Source: [Clostridium] scindens
Lineage (GTDB): Bacteria > Bacillota > Clostridia > Lachnospirales > Lachnospiraceae
Assembly: GCF_019597925.1 (NCBI RefSeq)
Contig: NZ_CP080442.1
Location: 1,282,001 to 1,346,000 of the forward strand
Length of the DNA: 64,000 bases
Direction of reading: 5' to 3'
Positions 41,894 to 49,719 of the stretch are shown here, in pieces; positions within the stretch are counted from its first letter, which is position 1; each line of letters starts with the position of its first letter. The notes under the pieces were generated by a model. That model did no database searches. It was not told where the DNA came from and was given only the letters and a program-made list of their open reading frames with translations. A program made the translations under genes and the position numbers.

Positions 41894-42226
41894 ATGACGA
41901 TGGATAGATCACAGCTAATGAAAGGCATATTGGAAGGCTGTATATTGAAGATCATCAGCCAGTCAGAGACCTACGGCTATGAGATTGTAGACCGGCTGCA
42001 GGAGAATGGATTCCGGGAGGTAAAGGAAGGAACGCTGTATCCGCTTCTCTTACGCCTGGAGAAGAAAAAGCTGATTCAGGCAACCTACAAGCCAAGTCCC
42101 TTAGGCCCAAGCCGCAAGTACTATTCCCTGACTGAAGAAGGAGAAGAATACGTGGCGGCATTCTACGGAAACTGGAAGGAAATCTGCGAATCGGTAAAGA
42201 AGATATTTGAGGAGGGGTTGATATGA
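41894..42226 (+). CDS. PadR-family transcription regulator
   Basis: A 110-residue winged-helix regulator. MKGILEGCILKIISQSETYG and the EVKEGTLYPLLLRLEKKKLI and RKYYSLTEEGEEYV stretches are the PadR hallmarks. Two close starts exist (41894 and 41900); AAAGGCGGG suits the second slightly better. Its stop overlaps the start of the next membrane-protein gene (ATGA), the usual padR-DUF1048/1129 pairing. The upstream dyad suggests that it represses its own operon. Confidence 0.92.
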   Translation: MTMDRSQLMKGILEGCILKIISQSETYGYEIVDRLQENGFREVKEGTLYPLLLRLEKKKLIQATYKPSPLGPSRKYYSLTEEGEEYVAAFYGNWKEICESVKKIFEEGLI

Positions 42227-42897
42227 AGATCATGGAAAACAAGCTGAAACAGCTGGAGAAGGAGAACGAAGATGATTTCTTCCGTATCCGGTCAGAAGAA
42301 AGACGAAAAGAAGTATCCCGGATGATCAAGTATATCTCATCCTCCTCGCTGCCTCTCTACCAGATTCAGATTATCCGAAAGGATCTGCTGGGGATGGCGC
42401 AGGAGGCGGAGCGCCAGGAACTGCCGCTAAAGGATATGCTGGGCGTAGAGCCCCGGGAATTCTGCGATGAGATAATCGAGAATGCCGCAACGCCAGCCAG
42501 GAAGGAGCGGGCCTTTCAGGTGGTGATAGATGTCCTGCAGCCTTTTGCGATCTATTTCACTTTTATGTGGACTTGCGGCGGGATGCCTTCCAGATTCGGG
42601 ATTACGCTGACGGATATCATTGCATTCCTGGGATTGTGCGGTATCTGCAGAGGCTTGATGCGCTATATGGGCAATCGGCTGGCGATCAAAGGCAGTCCTA
42701 TCCTGAATCTGCTGCCCTATCTGTTTTTTGCCTGTATGGTAGCAGCGATCGCCATCGGAGGGCGTTCAGTTTTAGGCTCTGTGGGAGGAATGTATGTGAT
42801 ATCAGGCCCAGGCCTTTTCATGGTCATCCTGGTGGATGTGATTGCCATAGGAGCGACGCTTTTATGGAACCGGTATTGGAATAAATTCCCTAAGTAG
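42223..42897 (+). CDS. DUF1048/DUF1129-like membrane protein, PadR partner
   Basis: A 224-residue protein with a charged N-terminal helical part (about 1-100) and four membrane segments afterwards (VIDVLQPFAIYFTFM, FGITLTDIIAFLGLCGI, LLPYLFFACMVAAIAI, GLFMVILVDVIAIGATLLW). This layout is that of the DUF1048/DUF1129 proteins that travel with PadR regulators. Function is unknown; the pairing suggests an envelope-stress or drug response. GGAGGGG lies just before the ATG. Confidence 0.8.
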   Translation: MKIMENKLKQLEKENEDDFFRIRSEERRKEVSRMIKYISSSSLPLYQIQIIRKDLLGMAQEAERQELPLKDMLGVEPREFCDEIIENAATPARKERAFQVVIDVLQPFAIYFTFMWTCGGMPSRFGITLTDIIAFLGLCGICRGLMRYMGNRLAIKGSPILNLLPYLFFACMVAAIAIGGRSVLGSVGGMYVISGPGLFMVILVDVIAIGATLLWNRYWNKFPK

Positions 42898-42930
42898 ACA
42901 GCATATTCCACAATTTTGCAATTCTAAATA

Positions 42931-42960
42931 AAAACACGACACAATGCTGTCGTGTTTTTA
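42931..42960. terminator. Hairpin between the padR operon and the WYL gene
   Basis: Arms AAAACACGACA (42931-42941) and TGTCGTGTTTT (42948-42958) around a 6-base loop, with A and T runs on either side, could terminate in both directions. The same sequence matches a second dyad downstream of the WYL gene and lies over the -35 position of the WYL promoter, so it may be mainly an operator. Confidence 0.65.
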
Positions 42961-42969
42961 TGTTATAGT
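42933..42969 (+). promoter_or_regulatory. WYL gene promoter with 24-bp dyad
   Basis: The dyad AACACGACA-N6-TGTCGTGTT (42933-42956) ends seven bases before the extended -10 TGT-TATAGT (42961-42969). It covers the -35 position, so a bound protein would directly affect polymerase. Confidence 0.65.
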
Positions 42970-42999
42970 AGTAGCAGATAAGTAACGGGGAGGAAGACG

Positions 43000-43908
43000 A
43001 TGAAGATTGACAGACTGATCGGGATATTATCAATATTGCTGCAGCAGGAGCGGGTGACGGCTCCTTATCTTGCAGAGCGGTTCGAGGTCTCCAGGCGTAC
43101 GATCAACAGAGATATCGAAGACTTGTGCAAGGCCGGGATTCCGCTGGTGACCGCGCAGGGCGCAAATGGCGGCATATCAATCATGGAAGGATACAGGCTG
43201 AATCGGACCCTTCTTACTTCTTCGGATATGCAGGCGATCCTTGCCGGGCTTCGCAGCCTGGACAGCGTATCCGGTACCAGCAGGTATCAGCAGCTGATGG
43301 ATAAGCTGGAGGTGAATCATACGACGCTTGCTTCCAACAGCCATATTCTGATCGACCTGTCCTCCTACTACAAGTCCTCCCTGGCGCCGAAGATCGAATT
43401 GATCCAGGATGCCATTGAGGGAAGACATTATATCCAGTTTGACTATTATGCGCCAGGCGGGGAGGGCGGTCGGTTGATCGAGCCTTATCTTTTGGTCTTC
43501 CAGTGGGCCTCCTGGTATGTGTGGGGATGGTGCACGAAGCGGGAAGATTACCGGCTGTTTAAGCTAAACCGAATGCTGGAATTAAAGGTCGCAGGAGAAC
43601 AGTTTGAAAAACGCGACCTTCCCAAGTACGAGCCAAGGGTGGAGGCGGCATATCCTTTTGAAATCTCGGTGACGGCCGTGTTCGAGCCGGAGATGAAGTG
43701 GAGGCTGATCGAAGAATATGGCGTGGACAGTTTCAGAATCAGGGAGGATGGGAAACTGCAGTTCCAATTCTATTTTCATGACAAGGAGAATCTGTTTAGC
43801 TGGCTGCTTACATTCGGCGATAAGGTGGAATTATTAGAGCCGGAAGGCCTTCGGGAGGAAATCCGGCTGCTGGCAGAAAATATCGGCAAAAAGTATAAGA
43901 AGAATTAG
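43000..43908 (+). CDS. WYL-domain transcription regulator (YafY type)
   Basis: A 302-residue regulator with an N-terminal HTH_11 winged helix (IDRLIGILSILLQQERVTAP, FEVSRRTINRDIEDLCKAGI) and a WYL ligand domain (HYIQFDYYAPGGEGGRLIEP, LLVFQWASWYVWGWCTKRED, YRLFKLNRM), then the C-terminal WCX part. It precedes a set of GyrI, TfoX and GNAT genes. Near-identical 24-bp dyads upstream and downstream of it suggest that it controls both its own gene and that operon. Confidence 0.93.
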   Translation: MKIDRLIGILSILLQQERVTAPYLAERFEVSRRTINRDIEDLCKAGIPLVTAQGANGGISIMEGYRLNRTLLTSSDMQAILAGLRSLDSVSGTSRYQQLMDKLEVNHTTLASNSHILIDLSSYYKSSLAPKIELIQDAIEGRHYIQFDYYAPGGEGGRLIEPYLLVFQWASWYVWGWCTKREDYRLFKLNRMLELKVAGEQFEKRDLPKYEPRVEAAYPFEISVTAVFEPEMKWRLIEEYGVDSFRIREDGKLQFQFYFHDKENLFSWLLTFGDKVELLEPEGLREEIRLLAENIGKKYKKN

Positions 43909-43909
43909 A

Positions 43910-43947
43910 AACATGACACATAGGTGTCGTGTTAGGCGTGATATGCT
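43910..43947 (+). promoter_or_regulatory. Second 24-bp dyad and extended -10 before the GyrI/TfoX operon
   Basis: AACATGACA-N6-TGTCGTGTT (43910-43933) has the same 9-6-9 plan as the dyad upstream of the WYL gene and differs in one arm base. It lies eight bases before TATGCT (43942-43947), itself preceded by TGA. The dyad is at the same place relative to the -10 in both promoters. Confidence 0.65.
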
Positions 43948-43980
43948 TGTCATAAATAAAGAAAGCAAGAGGAAAACAGC

Positions 43981-44436
43981 ATGGATTATGATATAGTGGA
44001 ATTGAAAGAAAAGACGGTAGCAGGGCTTGCAGCCAGAACCAACAATCTGTCTCCTGATATGGGAGCAGTGATTGGAGGGCTTTGGAAACGGTTTTATGGA
44101 GAAGGAATCTATGGACAGTTAAAGCACAAGGTCAATGGCAAGGCAATGGGAATCTACTCCGACTATGCCGGGGATGAGACCGGGGATTATACGATTACGG
44201 TCGCATGCGAGGTAGAAGATGCAGACGGGCTGCCCGAAGGCGTGACGTCGATGACGATCCCGGGAGGCAGATATGCCCGATTCGTTGTCTATGGAGATAT
44301 GCAGGCGGCTGTGGCAAGATTCTGGCAGGAACTTTGGGAGATGGATCTTGACCGGGCCTTTACCTATGATTTTGAAGAATACCAGGATGACAGTATGGAG
44401 GAGACTTGTATCCATATGTATATCGCGCTGAATTAG
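43981..44436 (+). CDS. GyrI-like / AraC effector-binding domain protein
   Basis: A 151-residue stand-alone effector-binding domain (GyrI-like, SOUL-type fold). IVELKEKTVAGLAARTNNLS, the IGGLWKRFYGEGIYGQL stretch and GLPEGVTSMTIPGGRYARFV are typical of Bacteroides/Firmicutes members annotated as integron-type effector-binding proteins. Such proteins bind hydrophobic or cationic small molecules. First gene of an operon behind the second dyad; AAGAGGAAAA precedes the ATG. Confidence 0.88.
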   Translation: MDYDIVELKEKTVAGLAARTNNLSPDMGAVIGGLWKRFYGEGIYGQLKHKVNGKAMGIYSDYAGDETGDYTITVACEVEDADGLPEGVTSMTIPGGRYARFVVYGDMQAAVARFWQELWEMDLDRAFTYDFEEYQDDSMEETCIHMYIALN

Positions 44437-44451
44437 AGGAGGTAGCGAAGT

Positions 44452-44808
44452 ATGGCTTCCAGCAAAGAGTTTGTTCATTATGTAGAAGAGCAGTTAACAG
44501 ATGCAGGAGAGATTACGTGCCGGAAGATGTTCGGGGAATATGGAATCTACTGCAATGGCAAGATTATAGGAGTGATCTGTGACGATCAATTGTTCCTCAA
44601 GATTACGGAAGCAGGAAGGCGCATCTGTCCGGATGGAGAGGAAGCGCCCCCATATGAAGGCGCTAAGCCATATCTGCTGATCGATGATATTGATGACCGT
44701 GGGTTTATGACGAGGCTGGTGCAGGCAGTCTATGAAGAATTGCCGGAGCCGAAGCCGAAAAAGACCAAGAGAAAAGAGGGACAAGAAAATGGAAAAAATG
44801 GATTATAA
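44452..44808 (+). CDS. TfoX N-terminal domain protein
   Basis: A 118-residue protein with the TfoX-N domain: EFVHYVEEQLTDAGEITCRK, MFGEYGIYCNGKIIGVICDD and the YEGAKPYLLIDD stretch. It has no C-terminal TfoX domain, and the end is a basic Lys-rich tail. Stand-alone TfoX-N proteins are common and of unknown role, and competence control is not implied. It overlaps the next gene by 20 bases. Confidence 0.9.
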   Translation: MASSKEFVHYVEEQLTDAGEITCRKMFGEYGIYCNGKIIGVICDDQLFLKITEAGRRICPDGEEAPPYEGAKPYLLIDDIDDRGFMTRLVQAVYEELPEPKPKKTKRKEGQENGKNGL

Positions 44809-45433
44809 GAAGGCATATAAGGATCTGTATATGCCCAAGAAGAAGCCTTCCGCCATTCAAGTGCCAAAGATGACGTTTATCATGGTGGATGGCCGAGGGA
44901 ATCCGAATACATCAAAGGATTATAAGGACGCCATGGAAATTCTCTATGGCCTGTCTTTTACTATTAAGATGAGTAAGATGAGCGGCCGGCAGCCGGAAGG
45001 ATACTTCGAGTATGTGGTTCCGCCGCTGGAAGGCCTGTGGCGGGCGGATGACTGTGCCTTTGACGGCAGGAATATTACAGATAAGGACAAGTTTAAATGG
45101 ACTTCTATGATCCGGCAGCCGGAGTTTGTAACGACGGAAGTATTTGAGTGGGCCAAGGCAGAACTTAAGAAGAAAAAGCCGGAGATTGATTTCGCAAGGA
45201 CCCGGCTTGAGACTTGGGAAGAGGGGCTGTGCTGCCAGATCATGCATGTAGGTCCATATGATAATGAGCCGGCAACGATAGCGGTTTTGGAAGAGTATAT
45301 CCAGGCATCCGGGTATATTACGGATATTTCAGATCAGAGATGGCACCATGAGATCTATCTGGGAGACCCCAGAAGGACGAAGCCGGAGAATCTCAAGACG
45401 GTGATACGCCACCCCGTCAGACAGGAGGCATAG
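44789..45433 (+). CDS. GyrI-like small-molecule-binding protein
   Basis: A 214-residue protein of the GyrI-like superfamily (COG4832 type). KKKPSAIQVPKMTFIMVDGR, GNPNTSKDYKDAMEILYGLS and the C-terminal RWHHEIYLGDPRRTKPENLK are hallmark stretches. ATG at 44789 follows AGAGGGACA; an upstream reading would overlap the TfoX gene much more. Members have been shown to bind or hydrolyse cytotoxic small molecules in some bacteria; the ligand here is unknown. Confidence 0.9.
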   Translation: MEKMDYKKAYKDLYMPKKKPSAIQVPKMTFIMVDGRGNPNTSKDYKDAMEILYGLSFTIKMSKMSGRQPEGYFEYVVPPLEGLWRADDCAFDGRNITDKDKFKWTSMIRQPEFVTTEVFEWAKAELKKKKPEIDFARTRLETWEEGLCCQIMHVGPYDNEPATIAVLEEYIQASGYITDISDQRWHHEIYLGDPRRTKPENLKTVIRHPVRQEA

Positions 45434-45434
45434 A

Positions 45435-46199
45435 ATGGAATTTATCAGGGTTACAGAGGAAAATCTGGAAAAGGAGCACATCTGCTGTGCGATTTCCAGT
45501 AATAAAGACTGCCAGGTAGTTTCAAAAAAGCGGTGGCTGTCAAAACGATTCCAGGAAGGACTGGTATTTTTAAAAGCAAATGTGCGGGGAAAATGCTTTA
45601 TTGAATATCTGCCGGCGGAATATGCTTTTGCGCCTGTGAAGGCCGATGGGTATATGTATATCAACTGTCTCTGGGTTGCGGGACAGTACAAAGGCCAGGG
45701 ATATTCCAGCCAGCTTCTTGAGGCATGCATCGATGACAGCCGGAAAAAGGGTTGCAAAGGGCTGGCAATCCTGTCAGCGGACAAGAAGAGGCCCTACCTG
45801 GCTGATCCTAAGTACCTGCGTTACAAAGGATTTCAGACGGCGGATACTGCGGGGCCACATTTTGAACTTATGTATCTTCCCTTTGCGGAAGGCGCGGATG
45901 TGCCACGATTCAGGGAACAGGTGAAAAATCCACAGATAGACAAAAAGGGATTTGTACTTTACTATACAGAGCAATGCCCATTTACCGCCAAATATGTACC
46001 GCTGATTGAGAAAATGGCCGCAGACAAGGCAATTCCTTTTGAGACGATACTCCTTGAGACGGCAGAGCAGGCTCAGGCAGCGCCGGCCGCCGTCACATCC
46101 TACTGCCTGTTTTATGACGGGAAATTCCTGACCAATGAGATTCTATCGGAAAAGAAGTTTGAAAAGATTGCCTCAGAAGTATATGATAAAATGGTATGA
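45435..46199 (+). CDS. GNAT acetyltransferase with C-terminal YoaP-like domain
   Basis: A 254-residue protein in two parts. Residues 1-150 are a GNAT fold with the acetyl-CoA loop GQYKGQGYSSQLLEACI; the rest is a thioredoxin-like YoaP domain (VLYYTEQCPFTAKYVPLIEK). The YoaP fusion is known in Firmicutes; function is not established. It starts one base after the GyrI-like stop and ends the operon WYL-GyrI-TfoX-GyrI-GNAT. Confidence 0.88.
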   Translation: MEFIRVTEENLEKEHICCAISSNKDCQVVSKKRWLSKRFQEGLVFLKANVRGKCFIEYLPAEYAFAPVKADGYMYINCLWVAGQYKGQGYSSQLLEACIDDSRKKGCKGLAILSADKKRPYLADPKYLRYKGFQTADTAGPHFELMYLPFAEGADVPRFREQVKNPQIDKKGFVLYYTEQCPFTAKYVPLIEKMAADKAIPFETILLETAEQAQAAPAAVTSYCLFYDGKFLTNEILSEKKFEKIASEVYDKMV

Positions 46200-46293
46200 T
46201 GAAAGGATGGATAGATCGGAATTGTCCGCTAGGATAGATGGATGAAAGATATAAGGAAGGCCTATAGGAATTTATATGGAGGAATCAACGAAT

Positions 46294-46833
46294 ATGAAAA
46301 TATATATTGCGTTTCTGCGTGGCATCAATATAAGTGGTAAAAATAAGGTTCCAATGGCTGAATTAAAGAAAGCCTTTGAAGAACTTAGGTTTGGAGCGGT
46401 TAAGACATATCTGAACAGTGGAAATGTGATTTTTTCAAGCGATGAAGATAATATAGGGAGTCTTACAAGCCGGATTGAAGCAATGATAAAAGAACGGTTT
46501 AGTCTGGATATACCGGTTTTCGTCATATCAAAAGAAGATCTTGAAGATATTTTGCAGCATGCACCTGACTGGTGGGGGAACGAGAATAAAGAAATCTATG
46601 ATAATTTAATTTTTATTATGCCTCCTGCTACATTTGCCGAATTATGGGGGGAGATCGGAGAGCCCAAGGAGGGCCTGGAAAAGATTAAGGATTATAAGGA
46701 AACGGTATTCTGGTCTTTCAGCCGGAAGGATTATCAAAAAACAAACTGGTGGCCAAAGACCGCAGGCATGAACATTAGCCAAAAACTGACAATCAGAACG
46801 GCAAACACCGTCAGAAAGCTAGTTGGAATGTAA
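46294..46833 (+). CDS. DUF1697 protein
   Basis: A 179-residue protein of the DUF1697 family: MKIYIAFLRGINISGKNKV, then FEELRFGAVKTYLNSGNVIF, which are nearly invariant in the family. ATG at 46294 is preferred over 46276 because GGAGGA lies directly after the earlier ATG and ten bases before the later one. Cytoplasmic, of unknown role. It has its own upstream gap of about 90 bases and is convergent with the padR gene. Confidence 0.9.
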   Translation: MKIYIAFLRGINISGKNKVPMAELKKAFEELRFGAVKTYLNSGNVIFSSDEDNIGSLTSRIEAMIKERFSLDIPVFVISKEDLEDILQHAPDWWGNENKEIYDNLIFIMPPATFAELWGEIGEPKEGLEKIKDYKETVFWSFSRKDYQKTNWWPKTAGMNISQKLTIRTANTVRKLVGM

Positions 46834-46867
46834 TTGCCTTACAGATTCCGGGGGAGCAGGGAATACC

Positions 46868-47398
46868 TTATGAAACTATGGTCCCTTTCAGCGAGGCGAT
46901 CCAGTTCTCAATGGCTTTTGCTAAAATAAATTGCTGCTGCAGAACAGCCATGCCGGTTTCCGGAATATCCGGGTTATTCTCCTTTTGACGCAGGTTCTCT
47001 TCCAGGTGGCCTTTTAGGATCTTTATGTTTTGCTCAATCTCTGTGATACATGATTGCTGGAGGTTTGTCGGAAGGTTGTCCAGATTCACGATGACAGCAT
47101 TAAAATCTAAAAACATACTGATTGGCTTTGCGGATATTTCCAGCATGAGCCTTTCAAATTCTTGCTCCCCGGCTTCGGTCAGGGAGTAAACGACCTTCTC
47201 TGGCATTTTTCCCTCTTTGACAAGATCTCCTTTAATGAATCCCTTTTCCTCTAATTGGATGGCTTTTTTATAAATGGATGGCGTGCTGATCTTCACCCAT
47301 TTTGAAATATTGCGGTATTCCACTAATTTTTGGATATCATAGGCGCCCATAGGCGCCTTTTTTAATATGCCTAATACGATTAAATCTATGGTTGCCAT
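46868..47398 (-). CDS. PadR-family regulator, divergent from a MATE exporter
   Basis: A 176-residue PadR protein: winged helix in the first 85 residues (IDLIVLGILKKAPMGAYDIQ, STPSIYKKAIQLEEKGFIKG, KVVYSLTEAGEQEF) and a longer helical C-terminal domain, the Vir_act_alpha type. A ribosome site AGGAGGAACG precedes the ATG. The divergent MATE gene has palindromes inside its promoter, so repression by this protein with release by a drug-like ligand is a reasonable guess. Confidence 0.92.
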   Translation of the reverse strand: MATIDLIVLGILKKAPMGAYDIQKLVEYRNISKWVKISTPSIYKKAIQLEEKGFIKGDLVKEGKMPEKVVYSLTEAGEQEFERLMLEISAKPISMFLDFNAVIVNLDNLPTNLQQSCITEIEQNIKILKGHLEENLRQKENNPDIPETGMAVLQQQFILAKAIENWIASLKGTIVS

Positions 47399-47512
47399 AA
47401 CGTTCCTCCTTATTGGGAAAATGCTATATATTACAGTAGTATAAAATTTGTAATTGTTGTAACGTATATTAACCTATTATATATGCCTTGTCAAGATTGA
47501 CACTATGTTTTC

Positions 47513-47572
47513 TTGACAACTACTATAAATTATAGTAGAATAAAGCCGTAGTTAATACTATAAAATATAGTA
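47513..47572 (+). promoter_or_regulatory. MATE promoter with internal palindromes
   Basis: TTGACA (47513-47518) and TAGAAT (47536-47541) are 17 bases apart. The spacer holds a perfect palindrome CTACTATAA-A-TTATAGTAG (47520-47538), and TACTATA-N3-TATAGTA follows at 47556-47572. These look like two operators for the divergent PadR protein. Confidence 0.75.
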
Positions 47573-47602
47573 CTATAAAGTACAACAAAAGGAGAATTTC
47601 TA

Positions 47603-48967
47603 ATGAGTGGAACAAACAAAAAAATGGAACTATTAGGGAGCGCGCCAATCCCAAATGCTCTTATGGCTCTGGGTATTCCTATTATGATCGGTATGCTGAT
47701 CAATGCCCTTTACAATCTGGTGGACGCATATTTCGTGGGCGGGCTGGGGGAGACCCAGATGGGAGCGATCTCTATCGTATTTCCGCTGGGCCAGGTCGTT
47801 GTAGGTCTGGGACTGATGTTCGGAAACGGCGCAGCATCTTACCTGTCCAGACTATTAGGCCGTGGCGATAAGGGCACTGCGAATAAAGTGGCTAGCACCG
47901 CCCTGTATAGCAGCGTTTTTATTGGGGCAGTCATCATTATCCTGGCGGCAATTTTTCTGAAGCCGATTCTTGCCATGCTGGGTGCCACAGATACGATTAT
48001 GCCTTATGCGCTGGCATATGCGAGGATTTATGTGATATCCTCGATCTTCAATGTATTCAACGTAACCATGAATAACATAGTGACGAGTGAGGGAGCCGCA
48101 AAAACAACCATGTGCGCCCTGCTTTTGGGAGCGGTACTGAATATCGGCCTGGATCCGGTTTTCATCTATACGCTTGACATGGGCGTGGCAGGGGCTGCAA
48201 TTGCTACGGCGATTTCACAGTTTGTTTCTACCCTTGTATATCTGTCCTATATGCTGGGAAAAAAGAGTGCCTTTACTTTTCGGGTAAGGGAGTTTGCCTT
48301 GAACGGGCAGATGATGGCAGAGATCTTGAAGATTGGCGTTCCTACGCTGACGTTTCAGCTGCTTGCCAGCCTTTCTATCGCATTGGTCAATCGGGCAGCA
48401 ATGGATTATGGAGACGCAGTGATTGCCGGTATGGGAGCGGTTACGAGGATTACATCTATGGGAACGCTGGTGGTATTCGGATTTCTCAAAGGATTTCAGC
48501 CTATTGCAGGATTCAGCTATGGGGCGAAGAAGTTTGACCGTCTGCGGGAAGCGACCAAAACATCGATCCGGTGGTCAACAATTTTCTGCGTGGCTGTAGG
48601 CTCTTTGATGGCTTTGCTGTCCACGCAGATTATTTCACAGTTTACAGATGGAAACGCAGAAATGATTTCCGTCGGTTCAAAATCCTTGATGGCAAATGGC
48701 CTTTCCTTCTTCCTATTCGGGTTTTATACGGTGTATTCTTCCCTATTCCTTGCTCTTGGCAAAGGCACGGCAGGATTTATCCTCGGAGCCTGCAGACAGG
48801 GGATTTGCTTTGTCCCTGCCATTTTGATCCTTCCGATGGCATGCGGTATCAACGGGATACTCTACGCCCAGCCCGCCGCGGATGTGCTTTCAGCGATCAT
48901 CACCGTATTTATGGCGGCCCATCTTCACAGGGAACTGCGGACGGCAGAGAGAGTTCCTCAAAATTAA
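47603..48967 (+). CDS. MATE-family multidrug efflux transporter
   Basis: A 454-residue membrane protein with about twelve helices in two bundles. PNALMALGIPIMIGMLINAL, YNLVDAYFVGGLGETQMGAI and the mid-protein YGDAVIAGMGAVTRITSMGT are MATE (MepA/NorM-like) features. It exports cationic drugs or metabolites in exchange for Na+ or H+. AAAGGAG lies before the ATG. Control by the divergent PadR is suggested by palindromes in its promoter. Confidence 0.94.
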   Translation: MSGTNKKMELLGSAPIPNALMALGIPIMIGMLINALYNLVDAYFVGGLGETQMGAISIVFPLGQVVVGLGLMFGNGAASYLSRLLGRGDKGTANKVASTALYSSVFIGAVIIILAAIFLKPILAMLGATDTIMPYALAYARIYVISSIFNVFNVTMNNIVTSEGAAKTTMCALLLGAVLNIGLDPVFIYTLDMGVAGAAIATAISQFVSTLVYLSYMLGKKSAFTFRVREFALNGQMMAEILKIGVPTLTFQLLASLSIALVNRAAMDYGDAVIAGMGAVTRITSMGTLVVFGFLKGFQPIAGFSYGAKKFDRLREATKTSIRWSTIFCVAVGSLMALLSTQIISQFTDGNAEMISVGSKSLMANGLSFFLFGFYTVYSSLFLALGKGTAGFILGACRQGICFVPAILILPMACGINGILYAQPAADVLSAIITVFMAAHLHRELRTAERVPQN

Positions 48968-48970
48968 AAA

Positions 48971-49010
48971 AAGCAGCGTAACATACTTTTGTACATTACG
49001 CTGCTTATTA
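48971..49010. terminator. Bidirectional terminator between MATE and ferritin genes
   Basis: Perfect 11-bp arms AAGCAGCGTAA (48971-48981) and TTACGCTGCTT (48996-49006) with a 14-base loop. A long A run lies on the left and a T-rich tail on the right, so it can serve both convergent genes. Confidence 0.85.
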
Positions 49011-49045
49011 CATAACGAACGAAGTTTCCCGCTGGCCTGGCACTG

Positions 49046-49558
49046 TTATAAAACTAGAGAGGGCGCGGAATATACCCTTGCAGCCAGTTCGGAATCCAGC
49101 ATATAAAGGCTTCTGGAGTCATGGCCAAAGAGGTTGAACTTGGTGATCAGATCATCCGCATTCTTCTCTTCCTCACCCTGTTCCTTTACAAACCAGTCCA
49201 GGAACTGCATGGTTCGGAAATCCTTCTGCGCATAGGCAGCGTCATAGATGGCGTGAATCAGGCTGGTGACATACTGCTCATGTTCAAGGCCCGCTTTTAG
49301 AGGATCTTCAAATCCGGCCAGAACAGCCTCAGGCTTATCGATAGATTCCAGTGTTACCTTCTCCCCGTTATTCTGTAAATATTGAATGAAAAGCATGGCA
49401 TGGTCGCGTTCTTCCTGTGCCTGGATATTATACCAGTTCGCGAATCCATCCAGCCCTTGGTCTTTATAGTAATTGGCGAAATCCAGATATAGGTAGGCGG
49501 AATAGAATTCCTTATTAACCTGCGTGTTTAATAATTCAGCTACTTTTGGATCTAACAT
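49046..49558 (-). CDS. ftnA: Ferritin
   Basis: A 170-residue ferritin that stores iron as a 24-mer. LLNTQVNKEFYSAYLYLDFA, NWYNIQAQEERDHAMLFIQY and FVKEQGEEEKNADDLI hold the di-iron ligands (Glu, Glu and His of EERDHA, and Glu of EQGEEEK). ATG at 49558 fits AAGGAGG at eight bases; a longer reading has no ribosome site. Its own promoter lies upstream with a palindrome near the start site. Confidence 0.95.
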   Translation of the reverse strand: MLDPKVAELLNTQVNKEFYSAYLYLDFANYYKDQGLDGFANWYNIQAQEERDHAMLFIQYLQNNGEKVTLESIDKPEAVLAGFEDPLKAGLEHEQYVTSLIHAIYDAAYAQKDFRTMQFLDWFVKEQGEEEKNADDLITKFNLFGHDSRSLYMLDSELAARVYSAPSLVL

Positions 49559-49586
49559 ATTCATTTCCTCCTTTTTGTTTAAGGTC

Positions 49587-49635
49587 TGCAGAATTTCTGC
49601 AAATTTATTATAACATTTTGACGGGATGGTGGCAA
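49587..49635 (-). promoter_or_regulatory. Ferritin promoter and palindrome
   Basis: On the minus strand TTGCCA (49635-49630) and TATAAT (49612-49607) are 17 bases apart. The 15-bp perfect palindrome TGCAGAA-T-TTCTGCA (49587-49601) lies at the predicted transcription start. It is not a Fur or PerR box by eye. Confidence 0.65.
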
Positions 49636-49719
49636 TGGGAAGTGCCGGAAGGAGTGGAAGTGGATTTTCGGATTCTGATGTGATACGATGGATCCAGAAA
49701 AAGGAAGGAGGAAGAATCA

